Positions 1 through 10,723 of a DNA stretch of 64,000 nucleotides are shown piece after piece. The DNA is taken from assembly GCA_942159475.1 (NCBI GenBank), contig OW804098.1, forward strand, positions 79,849,178 to 79,913,177, in the 5' to 3' direction. Origin of the DNA: Sthenelais limicola (taxonomy: Eukaryota; Annelida; Polychaeta; Phyllodocida; Sigalionidae). The position numbers and the translations under genes were made by a program. Positions within the stretch are counted from its first letter, which is position 1. Each line of letters begins with the position of its first letter. Below the pieces are notes generated by a model. It saw only the letters and a program-made list of their open reading frames with translations. It was not told where the DNA came from and ran no database searches.

Positions 1-573
1 ATAAGGATGCGCAAAATACACAAAACCAAAGCCCACCTGAACAAAGCAATCCAGGAGATGCACTTTCCCCGCAAGCCATGGTGATTCCCGAAGACATAAC
101 CACTGCTGAATCAGGCAGTGAAAGCACTGCACAAAAATTAGCCACAACTGGTTCGGAAATTGCGACAGACTATGAGCCACCACCAGCAAAAAGACGCTGT
201 GCATCTTGCTGTAAAAGTACAATGTCGTTTTTGGTGTCAACAGTAGGTCTTACATGTCTTATGATTGGTTACACAGTCATGGGAGGCTTTATTTTTATGA
301 AGTTAGAGTCTCCCAATGAGAGGATTCTCAAAAGCAATGTTCAACAGAGCAGGAAATGGCATGTGGAAATGCTGTGGAATCTCACCTATGAACTAAATAT
401 TCTGTATCCAGAGAACTGGACAAAGATAGCGGATGAAATAATGGAGAATTATACAAGGGAGGTGTATGTTGCCACCAAAAATAAAGGCTGGGATGGAAAA
501 GAAGGGGAGTCTGAAGTGCAATGGACATTTGCTGGGGCGCTCCTGTATTCAATAACTGTTGTGACCACCATAG
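1..573 (+). CDS. K2P (two-pore-domain) potassium channel, N-terminal exon, 5' partial
   Basis: This exon encodes the N-terminus, first membrane helix, extracellular cap and first half of pore loop 1 of a K2P leak potassium channel of the plasma membrane. The frame is open from the window edge, so the ATG at 78 may be internal; residues below are numbered from it. Visible parts are a hydrophilic N-terminus (1-47), M1 (about 49-77), a long M1-P1 cap loop with three N-glycosylation sequons (N101, N113, N124), and the P1 helix ending VVTTIG. A consensus donor (G|GTAAGTG) follows base 573 and leaves one base of the first filter glycine codon. Joining to 40210 restores TTIGYGH exactly in frame. An intron at this glycine is a known conserved position in K2P genes. 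The subfamily is uncertain; TWIK/TRESK-like invertebrate channels are candidates. Confidence 0.9.
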
Positions 574-694
574 GTAAGTGCATGTTTCCCTCTTGTAGCC
601 TAATTGAATTGAATATGCAATGCATTTAATATTTCAGGTACAAAAGATGCAAATCGAACCCTATACCCCAATCTTGTCACCGACATGGCTAACT

Positions 695-905
695 GAGCGA
701 GGTTGCATGAAAATGTACATTTGGTCTTCAGTAATCCTCTCAAATAACAAAAATTAGGTTCAAAATTCAGTTCATTATAACTGAACTGAACAGATTTTCA
801 TTAAATCAGCGAAATACCAAATTTACTCAGATTGTCCTAATAATTATCATTTAGCAGGTTTGACTAACTGTAGAGATACCGATTGTACATTTTCAGGCGA
901 CTCTA
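695..905. repeat. Degenerate copy of a small TIR element (family A)
   Basis: The right end (881-901) reads GATTGTACATTTTCAGGCGA, matching the end of the element at 60818-61027. The left end near 704-720 has the inverted AAAATGTACA core. The interior shares a TAAATTTGGTATTTCGC-like stretch with the other copies on the opposite strand. It is too diverged to fix exact ends. The rest of 650-1376 shows nothing recognisable except CAT/CAC-rich simple sequence near 940-975. Confidence 0.45.
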
Positions 906-1376
906 TTTGACTAAATTTCTATTTTCATTCTTGTCATTTCCATCACCATCACCATCGCTACCACAATCACCATCATCTTATAACTCGTTTGCCTGATACA
1001 GGATCGTCAAGGACAAAACTTAATAATTACAGTTTTTAATCAGATACATCATCTATTGTGCTAAATTGAGTAGAAGAATGTTCAGAGAAACCTAAACATG
1101 TATGGCAGGAAATAAGGAGTGGGATTACTTTCAAGTATGCGTAAATTTATGTTTTGTTTTAAATTGATATTCATTAAATGCTTGCCGCGTGAATGAAACG
1201 ATCCCATTTTATTTTTTTTAATTATTTTATTTTTCCAGGTATTACAAAAAGGTTTGTCCTTTGCCACCCCTGTTCTAACAAGTATGATTTACACCTCGCA
1301 CCTGGCTTGAAGTGTCATTACAAAGTTCTGGAAGGATTGGGATAAGAAAAATGATATTAATATGATGGTTTGGTGG

Positions 1377-1395
1377 AATGAGATGAGATGAGATG
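1377..1395 (-). repeat. Short pentamer microsatellite, likely LINE 3' tail
   Basis: About three to four units of ATGAG on the + strand lie about 100 bp beyond the RT stop. Short tandem tails of this kind are typical of CR1-like 3' ends. Confidence 0.5.
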
Positions 1396-1494
1396 GAGGA
1401 TTATACATGGTGATTATATGAACTAGTTCAGTTCATATTAGCTTTAAGATCTAACCTTGATATTAAAGTTGTTATTTGTAATTACTCTCACTGT

Positions 1495-3710
1495 TCATTG
1501 TTCTAGGTACAACATCTTCAGTTTTTTCTTAAAAATTATAGCATCTGTTTCTAGTCTTAAATTTGTATTCAAGTTATTCCATAGGCTAGCGCCTTGATAC
1601 AGGAATGCCTTTCTGTAAATTTCATATTTGGGCGCTTTCTGTTCAAGAATAACACCATCATGCCTTCTGGTATTGCCTGGTGTTTTCTGTTGAAATATCT
1701 TCTCTTGATTATTATGGTGGACATCAAAGTGAATCTGTTTCAAAAGATTGAAATCCATCTTCCTAGTGAAGAGTAATGTTTTGGTATTCTTATGTAACTG
1801 AATAGTGGGGTATAACCTAGGTAGTCTTAGGGCCAATTTTAAAGCTCTGTTTTGTATCGTCTGGATTTTGTCCAGTTGATTCTTGTTGAGAGTCATAAAA
1901 CAGAAGTTGATATAGTCCAAGTAACATAGAACCATAGATTTTGTAAGTTTCATTGCACAATTTTTTGTTAGACTATCCCTAATTAGTTGTATTGTCTTTA
2001 ATCTGGCTGCTATCTGTCCAATCATAGAGTTAAAGCTCTTGTCAAATTTCAAATCCTCTTGAATGGTTATACCTAAATACCTAAAGTGTGATACCCACTC
2101 TTTTTGTGCACCATTGTCCAATTTAATAGGTGTTTCTTTATTATGCCTTTGTAGTTGGGTTCGGTTCCCAATTACCATAGCTTTAGTCTTATTAGTGTTG
2201 ACACTTAACTTATTAAAATTACTCCATTTCATAATCTTTTCACAGTCATGTTGTATTGATTTTATCAATTCATCATAACTATTTTCAATGTTAACAAGAG
2301 CTATATCATCGGCATACAAGTTCATCACACCTTTTGTTTCTAAGTTTATGATATCATTGATATAGATGATGAACATTGATGGTCCCAAAATCGACCCCTG
2401 TGGTACCCCAGTCACTAAGTTGGATTTTTTTGAGATATGCTCTGCTATTCTTACCTGTTGGCTTCTGCCATTCAGATAACTTGTCATTATATCAGTCACA
2501 TTGCTGCCTATATTTTACAGTTTCATTTTATCTATTAAAGGTTGATGAGGGACACAATCAAAAGCTTTTCTGTAATCAAAGAATGTACATGATATAAATC
2601 TTTTGTTATTAAAATTTTGTAGGATGGGACTAAGAAGGGAAGTTACACAGGCTGTAGTAGATTTTTTCTTTCTATATCCATATTGTTTATTGGAGATAAA
2701 ACACTCTTCCTCCATATGGGTCATTAATGCTTTATTTATGACCTTTTCTAATATTTTACCACAAACGTGTGTTAGTGATATAGGTCGAATGTTTTCTACT
2801 AGAGTAGAATTGCCTTTTTTGGGAAGTGGTGTAATGATTGCACCTTTCCACGCATTAGGAAATATGTTTTGTCTGATTGAGAGTCCAATTACATGATGGA
2901 ATATATCTGGTATAGCCATCAGTGCATCCTTATATATACTCTTGAGTTAATGCTTAGACACCCTGATGATTTGTTTGGATCTATCTCTCTGATCAATGCT
3001 TTTAATTCTTCTAAGGTTGGTATCTGAAGATCTAGAGGCTGTTTTTCTGATATTTTATTCTCTAACGTATTCTGATTCCTCTCATTAGGTGTACTCTCAT
3101 TCATCTCAGAACCTATGGATGTGAAGTAATTATTTATAATGTCAGGTGTTTCCTCTCTGGTGGCTAGTTTTTGAGTCTTTGGATCAATTACTTGTTTAAT
3201 CCCTTTGTTTTTCTCACTATCAGGAATTACATCCTTTACAACTTTCCAAAACTTTTTTGGATCTCCCTTATTTTCTTCTAATTTACCTTTAATAAAGTCA
3301 TTCTTCGCTCTTTTGAATGCTCTATTTACTATGTTTCTCAATTGATTCGCTCTTTGTTTGTCCTCCTCACTATTTAATTTAGCATATCTGTCTAGATGAT
3401 AATCTCTTTCATGTTTGAGTTCTATCAGCTCTTGTGTCACCCAAGGAGTTGGTTTTATCTTTACATAGAAGCTTTTCACTGGGCATATGTCATTCAGAAT
3501 CACTAGAATATTGTTGTAAATCATTTCCCAGGCCTTATCAGGGCTTTGTTCTGTCCAGATATTATCCCAGTTTTTCTCCAAAAGTTTTTCTTTCAAAATT
3601 ATAGGTGAATATCTATAGGTTCTGCCTTTTTGTAACGTTTTCTTAAGCCTCACTTTTGATTTCTTATAGACAAAGTATATAGGTAGGTGGTCGCCTTTTA
3701 TCCACAGCAA
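1495..3710 (-). pseudogene. LINE ORF2 C-terminal part: end of endonuclease, linker, reverse transcriptase (broken)
   Basis: The piece from 3710 starts with the end of the endonuclease, including the conserved DHLPI motif. A Lys/Glu-rich linker follows, then the RT. Visible RT motifs are SSGCLSINSR (start of the fingers), ITPLPKKGN with IRPISL, FFDYRKAFDCVPH (catalytic Asp, block A), VPQGSILGPSMFIIYINDI (block B) and LYADDIALV (catalytic YADD, block C). The thumb region ends with the ASLWNNL motif usual in CR1/Jockey-type ORF2. A frameshift near 2919 separates the linker from the palm, and a TAA at 2515-2517 interrupts the palm in frame. The product is therefore non-functional. Confidence 0.9.
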
Positions 3711-4110
3711 TTCTAGTATTAGCTGAGGGTGGTCTGTAAATATTCATTTGAATGATATCATTCATTTTCTCATACTTTATCCTTATTACCTGTAGTTCTA
3801 AGTTACTGTCACTCTGATTATATTTTTCGCAGTTTTCATAATCTATATTTTTATTAATATAGCTTACTATCCCACCACCTCTTTTACCCACTCTTCGATC
3901 CCATCTTACTTGATTAAAACCTTCTACAGCTATCATTGAGTCCTCTAAATCCTGATTTAGCCAGGATTCTGTACATACTATAGTTTCGAAATCACTATTA
4001 GCCAAGTCTGCTTGAATTAGGTGTATTTTACTCACGAGCGATCTAATATTCATATGAATAAATTTCTTCCCTTTAATGTCTAGAAGTTTGTTCAATTTAA
4101 TCTCAGTCAT
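3664..4110 (-). pseudogene. LINE ORF2 N-terminal APE-type endonuclease (internally deleted)
   Basis: The ATG at 4110 overlaps the stop of the preceding reading frame (ATGACTGAG next to TGA). Motifs include HMNIRSLVSK near the N-terminus, TESWLN (catalytic Glu region), RRVGKRGGGIVSYI and IYRPPSANT. After that the frame should continue through a GDFN-type motif to SDHxP, but the sequence jumps within a few codons to DHLPI in another frame. About 100 residues appear to be lost. Non-functional copy. Confidence 0.85.
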
Positions 4111-4407
4111 TTTGTCATAATTTTCTTATCTCTATACATTTGCCTCGGTCTAATTGGATGAATGGCCTTTGCCACTTGAAAACATACACACTTAGTCAAA
4201 ATATAACGATAACGACAAGGAGACAGTGCTGTTGGTTTTCCTGTTTTATATATGCAATTGATGTAACGTTGTAATGGGTAGGCCTTTGCCTTTCCCAATA
4301 TGAGAGGTATCATAAAAATACTTCCAGCTTTCTTTCCTGTTCTTATTTGATGTAGACTCATAATACAGTTGGCTTTTGCCATTCTGTTTAGTCGTGCATC
4401 TTTCATT
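4107..4407 (-). other. Unassigned stretch between the SGNH region and the endonuclease ORF
   Basis: An open frame (4586-4107) covers this stretch and overlaps the end of the SGNH region in a different frame. It ends in a TGA that overlaps the endonuclease ATG. I recognise no domain. The motif AAAGGCAAAGGCC, or close variants, recurs here on the minus strand near 4160, 4281 and 4373, and again near 6870 close to the putative 5' end. It could be untranslated linker rather than protein. Confidence 0.4.
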
Positions 4408-5067
4408 TTACAGAATAATAATGTTTCTCTCATAGAATCTTGCAATGTTGTGTGCCCACTCTTGTAATAATCTCTCTCCTGGGTGGAGTTCGTCTGTAAA
4501 GTAGGTATAGAAGGCTTTGACTTTATTCCTAGTTTTCCTATGAACTCGACTAGTAATGGTTGGAAAGATGATACCCTTGTGTACATGCCACGATAGCAAT
4601 TGCATGTTAATCATGTTCACTATCTGGTCCACATTGGATTGCCATCTATATCTGTACTAATCTCTATTATACCTTGCTACATCCATACCGCAAATACCCG
4701 CAAAAGAAAATAGGATATCTGGGAATTGACCCTCGGCTTCCAACCATACATTTCTAATGGTGTTGAGTACGGAGTTTGCTGTATTAGCTACCCTAATGTC
4801 TCTGAGAATAACTTTCCTATCATCAAAACGCTTCTTGGTTATATCACAAATTCCTCCCATTATGAGGATCATTTTGGGAGAAACTCTCTCTTTCATAAGA
4901 GTGATTTTTACTTGGAGGTAGAGATCTATTATGCGGGCACCCGGGAATACATAGACCATAGCATTGGTCATGTGCAAATATCGATCTAAGTTTCGTCCCC
5001 TCGAATCAGAAAAAATCAGAAAGTCTATCTTATCTGTATGTCGATCAGTCATCTTCGTTTGTAGCAT
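4408..5067 (-). pseudogene. SGNH/GDSL hydrolase-like ORF of the LINE (one nonsense codon)
   Basis: The reading frame opens with MTDRHTDKIDFLIFSDSRGR. The ATG overlaps the stop of the NADAR ORF, which suggests stop-start coupling. FSDSRGRNL resembles the block I serine motif, MGGICDIT sits where SGNH enzymes have a GxND-type block III (here Cys replaces the Asn), and DELHPGE near the end matches block V (Asp-x-x-His). A TAG at about 4652 breaks the frame, which then continues in the same phase to 4408. Esterase domains are established in CR1-like LINEs, usually in ORF1. Here it forms its own ORF between NADAR and the endonuclease. Activity is doubtful given the stop and the block III change. 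Confidence 0.75.
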
Positions 5068-5950
5068 CCAAATCTAGTTGATCTTCTCTTTGTAATTCCC
5101 CTTTTTCCTCTCCGTTTGCTTCTAAATACTCTTCTTCAGGGACTTGAATCGGTCCTCCTCCAAACATATGATACGCACCATGACCTCTGCCTCTGCCCCA
5201 GGCACCTGCACCTGCAAATGGGGTGCCTCGCCGTCCTACACCTCTATTATTGGGTCTCAAGTTTCTGAGTTTGGGGGGGGCGACTGGGTCTGCAAACCTA
5301 GCTACTGTAATTGGATTAGGTTGGATTGAGTTCTCTCTGATTATCTCAGTTCTCACTTGAGATAGAATTAGACCTAGGTTGTTTTTCCCATATAGTTTGG
5401 CTTTGGGGGTATTGAGCTTGTATGATGAAATGGACACACCAGCTCCCCAGAAGTTGTCGTTTGTACACTCTAATAGGTTGTGACCTTTAGTCGATACCAG
5501 GAAGCTAGCCAATTCTTTGTTTTGAGCGAATTTACACTCAAGAATATCTTTCATTCTTTCCAATTTTGATTTTTCCCAGACCTCTGTTGTCCCAACTTTT
5601 TCCCCTTCACTTTTACATTTTCTAGGATCCTTCGTTTTGAGAATCAATGTGGCCATCGGATTGTTTCCCACTATCTTGGCTTTCGACCACTGGAAGGCTT
5701 GCTCTGCACTTTCAAAAACATTTTGATCAAAATTGATCTTACATGGGTAAAAGTTAGAGAGGGGCGATAATTCCCCTTGAAATCCAATTCCCTGTATGAT
5801 CCTTCTGGTTTTCGTTTCCCCAAGCGACACGCCTCCAGGAATCTGTTCCAGCTGTTTGTGACCATATGATTGCTTGTTTACAATGATATGGCCTTTGTCT
5901 ACCCTGGGGTCTAATTGTTTAGCTTTCGCATGAGAAACAATCGCCCTCAT
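5045..5950 (-). CDS. NADAR-domain part of LINE ORF1, with Arg/Gly-rich tail
   Basis: This is an intact 301-codon stretch. Residues 1-45 finish the ORF1 RNA-binding C-terminal domain. Residues about 55-203 form a NADAR (YbiA-like, DUF1768) domain: GELSPLSNFYPC (59-70), ESAEQAFQWSKA (80-91), the DPRKCKSEGEKVG block, W125, ECKFAQN (138-144), DNFWGAG (165-171) and GKNNLGLILSQVR (188-200). Residues 236-266 are Arg/Gly/Phe-rich, like an RGG RNA-binding tail, and the end is acidic. NADAR proteins are glycosidases acting on N-glycosidic bonds in NAD/ADP-ribose-related metabolism; some reverse guanine ADP-ribosylation of nucleic acid. Inference: the element may use it to remove or resist ADP-ribosylation of its RNA or cDNA. 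Frameshifts upstream mean this copy lacks an intact ORF1. Confidence 0.88.
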   Translation of the reverse strand: MRAIVSHAKAKQLDPRVDKGHIIVNKQSYGHKQLEQIPGGVSLGETKTRRIIQGIGFQGELSPLSNFYPCKINFDQNVFESAEQAFQWSKAKIVGNNPMATLILKTKDPRKCKSEGEKVGTTEVWEKSKLERMKDILECKFAQNKELASFLVSTKGHNLLECTNDNFWGAGVSISSYKLNTPKAKLYGKNNLGLILSQVRTEIIRENSIQPNPITVARFADPVAPPKLRNLRPNNRGVGRRGTPFAGAGAWGRGRGHGAYHMFGGGPIQVPEEEYLEANGEEKGELQREDQLDLDATNEDD

Positions 5951-6523
5951 ATCCGATTGAGATTGTGCTAATTTAGGTGGCAGATCAGGGTTGAGGAAGC
6001 ATTTGTTGTTATTGTTTTAAGCTAGACTTTCTTCTACCTATTCTCGAACATACTGAAACCGATGCAAATTTTATCAGAATATTCCGATTTCTTTTATCAT
6101 TTTGGCCTTTTAATTTTCCTATCCTCGTGACATACTCGATTTTGTTTGCTGTAAATGACTCATCTATCTCTGATAGGAGTTCGCAACTAGGTTCATAGTA
6201 AGCTGGCTTCCTCGCTCATTTTCCCCAGCTCTTTCTTTGAAACCTGTTAGTATCATATTTGCCCCACGTTGGTTCGAATCAAGCCCAATACAGTAGTCTT
6301 CTAGATAAGAAGTGTATCTTTCTAGCTCTTGTTGTTTTTTCTCCAACTCTGTAATTCTTCTACTTAAGTTTTCCTTCTCTAGTATTTGCAGTCTGGCACC
6401 AATATTATCAATATCATTCTTCAGATCAGCTAATTTAGTTAGTTTCTCAGTTGTATCTGCGCCTATCTTAGTCATTTCAGTCGCATACATCTGCAATGCT
6501 AACTCGAAAGTATTCTTATCCAT
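5951..6523 (-). pseudogene. LINE ORF1 N-terminal region: coiled coil and RRM-like domain (frameshifted)
   Basis: The likely start is the ATG at 6523 (MDKNTFELALQMYATEM). A heptad-rich coiled coil follows (IGARLQILEKENLSRRITEL and onward), then the RRM-type start NMILTGFKERAGENER. The frame breaks near 6170 and resumes in another phase with EYVTRIGKLKGQNDKRNRNI, the second half of an L1-type ORF1 RRM. It breaks again near 6015 and resumes as NNNKCFLNPDLPPKLAQSQ in the frame of the NADAR ORF. The order coiled coil, RRM, C-terminal domain is that of L1-type ORF1 RNA-binding proteins, which trimerise and coat the element RNA. Confidence 0.75.
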
Positions 6524-6900
6524 ATTTGTGATATTATAAACCAGCAATATATCTCCAACTAAACAGTCATACCAACAGCACTCTCCACACACACAAAACA
6601 ATTCTCCAATATTTTCAAACTTGAAATTTACATCATAGAGTGAACCCTTTGTTATGATCCTAAGTGTTCTAGTCAGCCATTCGTTGCTCCCTAGACTTCT
6701 TACATAAAAGAAACAAGTGAAACCTAAGCTATACGTATAGATCACAATCAAAAGTATTATCCTTTCAGCATAGAATATATATACAACCCATATTTGCAGA
6801 TATTCTCCTAGATTGTCATCGATCAAAGAGTTTCTGATATGATCAGCGCCTATATAGCATGTATGATAGGCCTTTGCCTTTTCTCCGCTGTGCGCATTCG

Positions 6901-7700
6901 TTTTAGCATTGGGTTACCGCCAACACATACGATCGATGTACATACAGTCAAACATTTCACAATATACAACAAATAATGGTCAAAGATACATATCTGATCC
7001 GATGAAAAGGTGATGATAACTATTGTGGGTGATTTGGTGGTGAAAATAATCCCAAAATTTCCGTGTGAACCACTATATTGGTTGTGAAATGACAGAGCGG
7101 TATGCTAGTGCAACTGTCGCTGCCGCCCTCTTGACCCTATTTACGATTGTGGCTCCGTTGTACTTGAAATTGAAGGCCAGTGATGCTATGGAGCTAATTT
7201 ATTGCACATGTGATTTATTACAAATGTGATGAATTGTAATGTTCCAATTCTGTAATTAAGAGGAATACTAATTTTTAAACGTGTTGATACATTCTGAATC
7301 ATTCTGAGTATACTTACCTACATCATAAGTACCACGAACACTTTTCCATTTAATGTTTACTGAAGCCTAAGGTAAATGTTATCTGTAACTACGAGACAAG
7401 AAAAAAAAGACCGGTGTGATTTACTGTTATGAAGGATACTTGGAAAAATGAAACATCACTATAGCAACATAAAAGCCCCTCTTTCATCCGCAATCATATC
7501 GACGCCAATAACCTCTATAACCTTGACAATGTTCACTTAACAATAATATGTTGTTATACATATAAACACTCATTTTGTTACGATTTGGCTGCTTATTTGT
7601 AAAAAGCTGCCTGTAGAAATCTAGAAGTGAATGCTTTCAACCAAACTCTGAAGACAGAAAGATTCTCGGAACAATTTAATAAATAGACAGAACTAACCGC
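6901..7700. other. Intron sequence without recognisable gene
   Basis: A short + strand frame from 7091 (MTERYASATVAAALLTLFTI) contains a hydrophobic segment but has no splice support and stops after about 46 codons. Nothing else is recognised. Confidence 0.4.
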
Positions 7701-7828
7701 AGTTATGTATTTCCGATCGTTCTTCACCAAGTTGGAGGCGGGGGGAACCCGAGGGGTCAGAGCGCAGCGTAGACCGAGGGTTTCCCTCGCCGGAAACGAG
7801 GTGAAGAACAATCGGAAAATACATAACT
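7701..7828. repeat. 128-bp fold-back element
   Basis: Inverted arms of 28/29 nt (7701-7728 and 7800-7828, beginning AGTTATGTATTTCCGATC) differ by one substitution and one indel. They enclose a GC-rich centre unlike its AT-rich surroundings. This is the architecture of a very small MITE or fold-back element. No clear target-site duplication is seen. Confidence 0.7.
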
Positions 7829-10723
7829 AAGGTAATGCCATGGTATGGTGTGTCCCTATGACAACGCTGGACTACTTTCCAATAACCAATGAAAACGCAG
7901 AAGGATAAACTGGGTCATCTTTTTCTTCCCTAGGGAGGAATGAAACATATTTCTTCCTGCTCCCTCGCATATAACAAGCCTATACAAAGTCTATGGACAC
8001 TCTGTTCCAGAGGTGAAATAATGACATTTACCAATTGAAAAAGCCCACCAAACACCCGCCCCCCCCCCCCCCTCCCTTCTCCCCTTTTGAGAAATAAGTA
8101 CCTTCTCAAACATTAGAGATAATACTTCACCACTTGTGGATCATTGTAATAATAATAATTGAAAGGATATACATATAGTATACATGATTATATTATAAGG
8201 TCGTTAGCTTTTATGAATACTGATACTGTATATAGCAAAATGTTTTCCTGATTTCATTACTCAGTAAACAAATATGTCGGATGGAGAGTGGATGGTGGTT
8301 GCCTAGGCAAAATCGCTCCAGCCCACACACATATTAACAAGAACACACCATATAGATGACTAACTATAAATGTATGAGGCCCCAACAAAAATAAAGTTGT
8401 AAGTATTATAGCTTCTTTCCAATTAAATCCCCCAATATTATTCTGTTCAATTTTTCAATTAATGCTATAGAATGGAAGAACGGTATACTGACTATGGAGA
8501 AAAAATGATAATTCATATGAGACATTATAATCGTTGACCTCTTGCTATCAGTATCTATAACCAGTGCTATTCAAACATTAAAACATAAATTTCATTGATG
8601 ATTCCCAAAGTTTAGGAAGATGGAGGGTCACTGGGTGGCCTTAGCATGAATGATCCACAACATAGAAAACCTATAGGTGACAACAATTATCCAGTACGTA
8701 TTAGCTGTACGTGTAAGGGGGAGGGGGGAGGGGAGGTAAAACAGGTCTCAAGCATCCAACTTATATACCGACGGCGATTAGGTTCTAGCTCCAAGAAGAA
8801 AATGTAGTTAAGAGAAAATATTGACTTCGACGTTACAGCTCAGTTTGCAACAAAAATAAACTGAGAGCTCAAAGAGTTCTCCTCGGACAATATCTATGAT
8901 AAGCGACTATAAAGAGACCACTATATCAGATTAAATAAAGTACATTTAAAATGTTTGCTATGAAACCACATTGAATAATTTAGAGAACTAAGGCTAATAT
9001 AGAAGGGAACTCCTAGAAGAGCTATGGTTTTCATAGAAGGGGCTGTCCATTTCCAGATTTATTTTATTTTATTATTATTACTACTACTTTAATTGTGCAA
9101 TGTGAACTGGAAATAAACAATATGCAATACAATACAATGTATTACTTGTGAGAAACGTATGCATGCATACATTTACATAGGCCCAAATGCTTTAGTACTT
9201 GATTATACCAATAGAAAGCCCTTTACATGAGTATCAATGGCTCCTTCTGTAATCAGTGACATAATTATGATCGAATTCGTTCCTCCGATACAAGCAGGCA
9301 CCAGAGAGGAATTTATTTCCTCGTTCGTCTTCTCCCTTCCAACCGAGGGCCATAAATTATTCATTCTGGTAATGGATTCCATGTATTTACATGTCTTACA
9401 TGCTAAAGTAAACATTAATTAGACAAGCAAGTAAACACTTTTGGGTGGTTGAAGCTGATGTTAGTCTCTTCAAACTGTGCACTTGTTATATAAGTTCTTC
9501 TTACTTGTGAGGTCTGGCGTTGAGTGTAGGGGGCAGAGTAAGGTGAAGCATACACTTGTGTCCACAAACTACATAGGTCTATAGATCTATCTGGTGAATT
9601 GAGTCGATATTCAATTACTCCTTGGTACTGGGAACAATTGATTAAATGAATTCTTCATTTGCATAATATAATTATTGACAAAAGGGTTACTATAGTACAT
9701 ATCCGAATATAAATCTTGCATATATATATGTGCCTGATTGCATTGTATACAAAAAGCATCACCAATCATTAATTATAGTTCTACACAAGTGAATGGACAT
9801 GAGAAAAAGAGTAATACAGCAATCAATAGTGAATGCGTGTAAATCTAGAGGCATACTTACATAATTTGTCTTCATTTAGTTAGAGTGTTACCATATATAT
9901 TTGACTGAGGACTAGACTATGTAAACAAAATGAGTTTGCTTTATTTTCTTTACAAATCTGAAGATAACAGCACATTCAGCGTCTAGATATCATATACATG
10001 GAAGGTCTGATTCACGTTTAGCCAACATACTCGATGATTTGGTAAGAGAGCCATTAAAGTTTTCTTTATTCGACCAAGGTCCGTTCCAGGCGGTTATTTG
10101 TAATGTTTTTCTGTGAAATGAGTGGTAACAATATTTATAACACACAATATATCTATTTTAATTTAACATATTTTAACGTAAAGCTGCACTCACAGTTAAC
10201 GTTAGTAAATAACAAAATATTTTCTACATTTTTTTTCAAGTCATCTAAAAGTTATTTGATCGAAATTTGGAGAATACTGTCTGGTTGTTTTTGCTACAGG
10301 GCTTCTAAAATGTCCTTATTTTTTATTTGGAGGATCCGCCTGAATCCTTCCCTACTTCCCTTATTATCGTTCATCGGCAGCTGTTTTCGCTCGGCCGATT
10401 TGCCTTCAAATACATGTATAAACAAATAACAGCAGCAGAATATTGATAGATTCAGTAATGATGAGTAATACTGAGGAATTTTGTAAGATCGTCTTTGTCA
10501 TAACAGCTGAGAATACAATTATGCTATAATTACGGGTATCCTAGATAAATCACTAAAACAAGTAAAACTATACATCCAAAATCAATCCCAATTCATTCGA
10601 TAGGAAACTACATTCTCAGCAGGGGGTTTGGTTAATACATGCACTACTAGGAGACCATTTTCAGAGGTATTTCCGTCTTCCTGTTTCCTATGCATGTATG
10701 AGGACCCAACCTAACTACTAACT
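7829..10723. other. Intron sequence without recognisable gene
   Basis: No credible exon. A poly-C tract lies at about 8056-8072. A G-rich run at 8718-8737 has three long G-tracts separated by single A residues. Otherwise AT-rich unique-looking sequence apart from the family B copy listed separately. Confidence 0.5.
10250..10535. repeat. Diverged copy of dispersed repeat family B
   Basis: Shares GGTTGTTTTTGCTRYAGRGC, AATATTGATARATTYAGT and TAACAGCTGAGAAT-type blocks, in the same order, with 28330-28590 and more weakly with 20690-20920. Encodes nothing intact. Confidence 0.5.

Larger units (their letters stand above)
1377..6900 (-). mobile_element. Near full-length, decayed non-LTR (LINE) retrotransposon with NADAR and SGNH domains
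   Basis: Read on the minus strand the order is: coiled coil, RRM-like and C-terminal RNA-binding module, NADAR domain, Arg/Gly-rich tail, SGNH-hydrolase-like ORF, unassigned linker, APE-type endonuclease, reverse transcriptase with a YADD box, and a short 3' UTR ending in an ATCTC-type microsatellite. The endonuclease and RT resemble the CR1/L2/Jockey group, and SGNH (esterase) domains are known in CR1-like elements. The copy is dead: at least two frameshifts in ORF1, a nonsense codon in the SGNH region, a deletion in the endonuclease, and a frameshift plus a nonsense codon in RT. The 5' end near 6900 is a guess. It lies antisense within the K2P intron. Confidence 0.85.

Noticed and set aside
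6271..6290. tRNA B-box-like GGTTCGAATC
   Set aside because: It falls in LINE ORF1 coding sequence (LDSNQRG on the minus strand), and no A-box or cloverleaf is present.
7091..7230. Short + strand frame starting MTERYASATV with a hydrophobic segment
   Set aside because: About 46 codons, no donor site, no family resemblance; probably chance.
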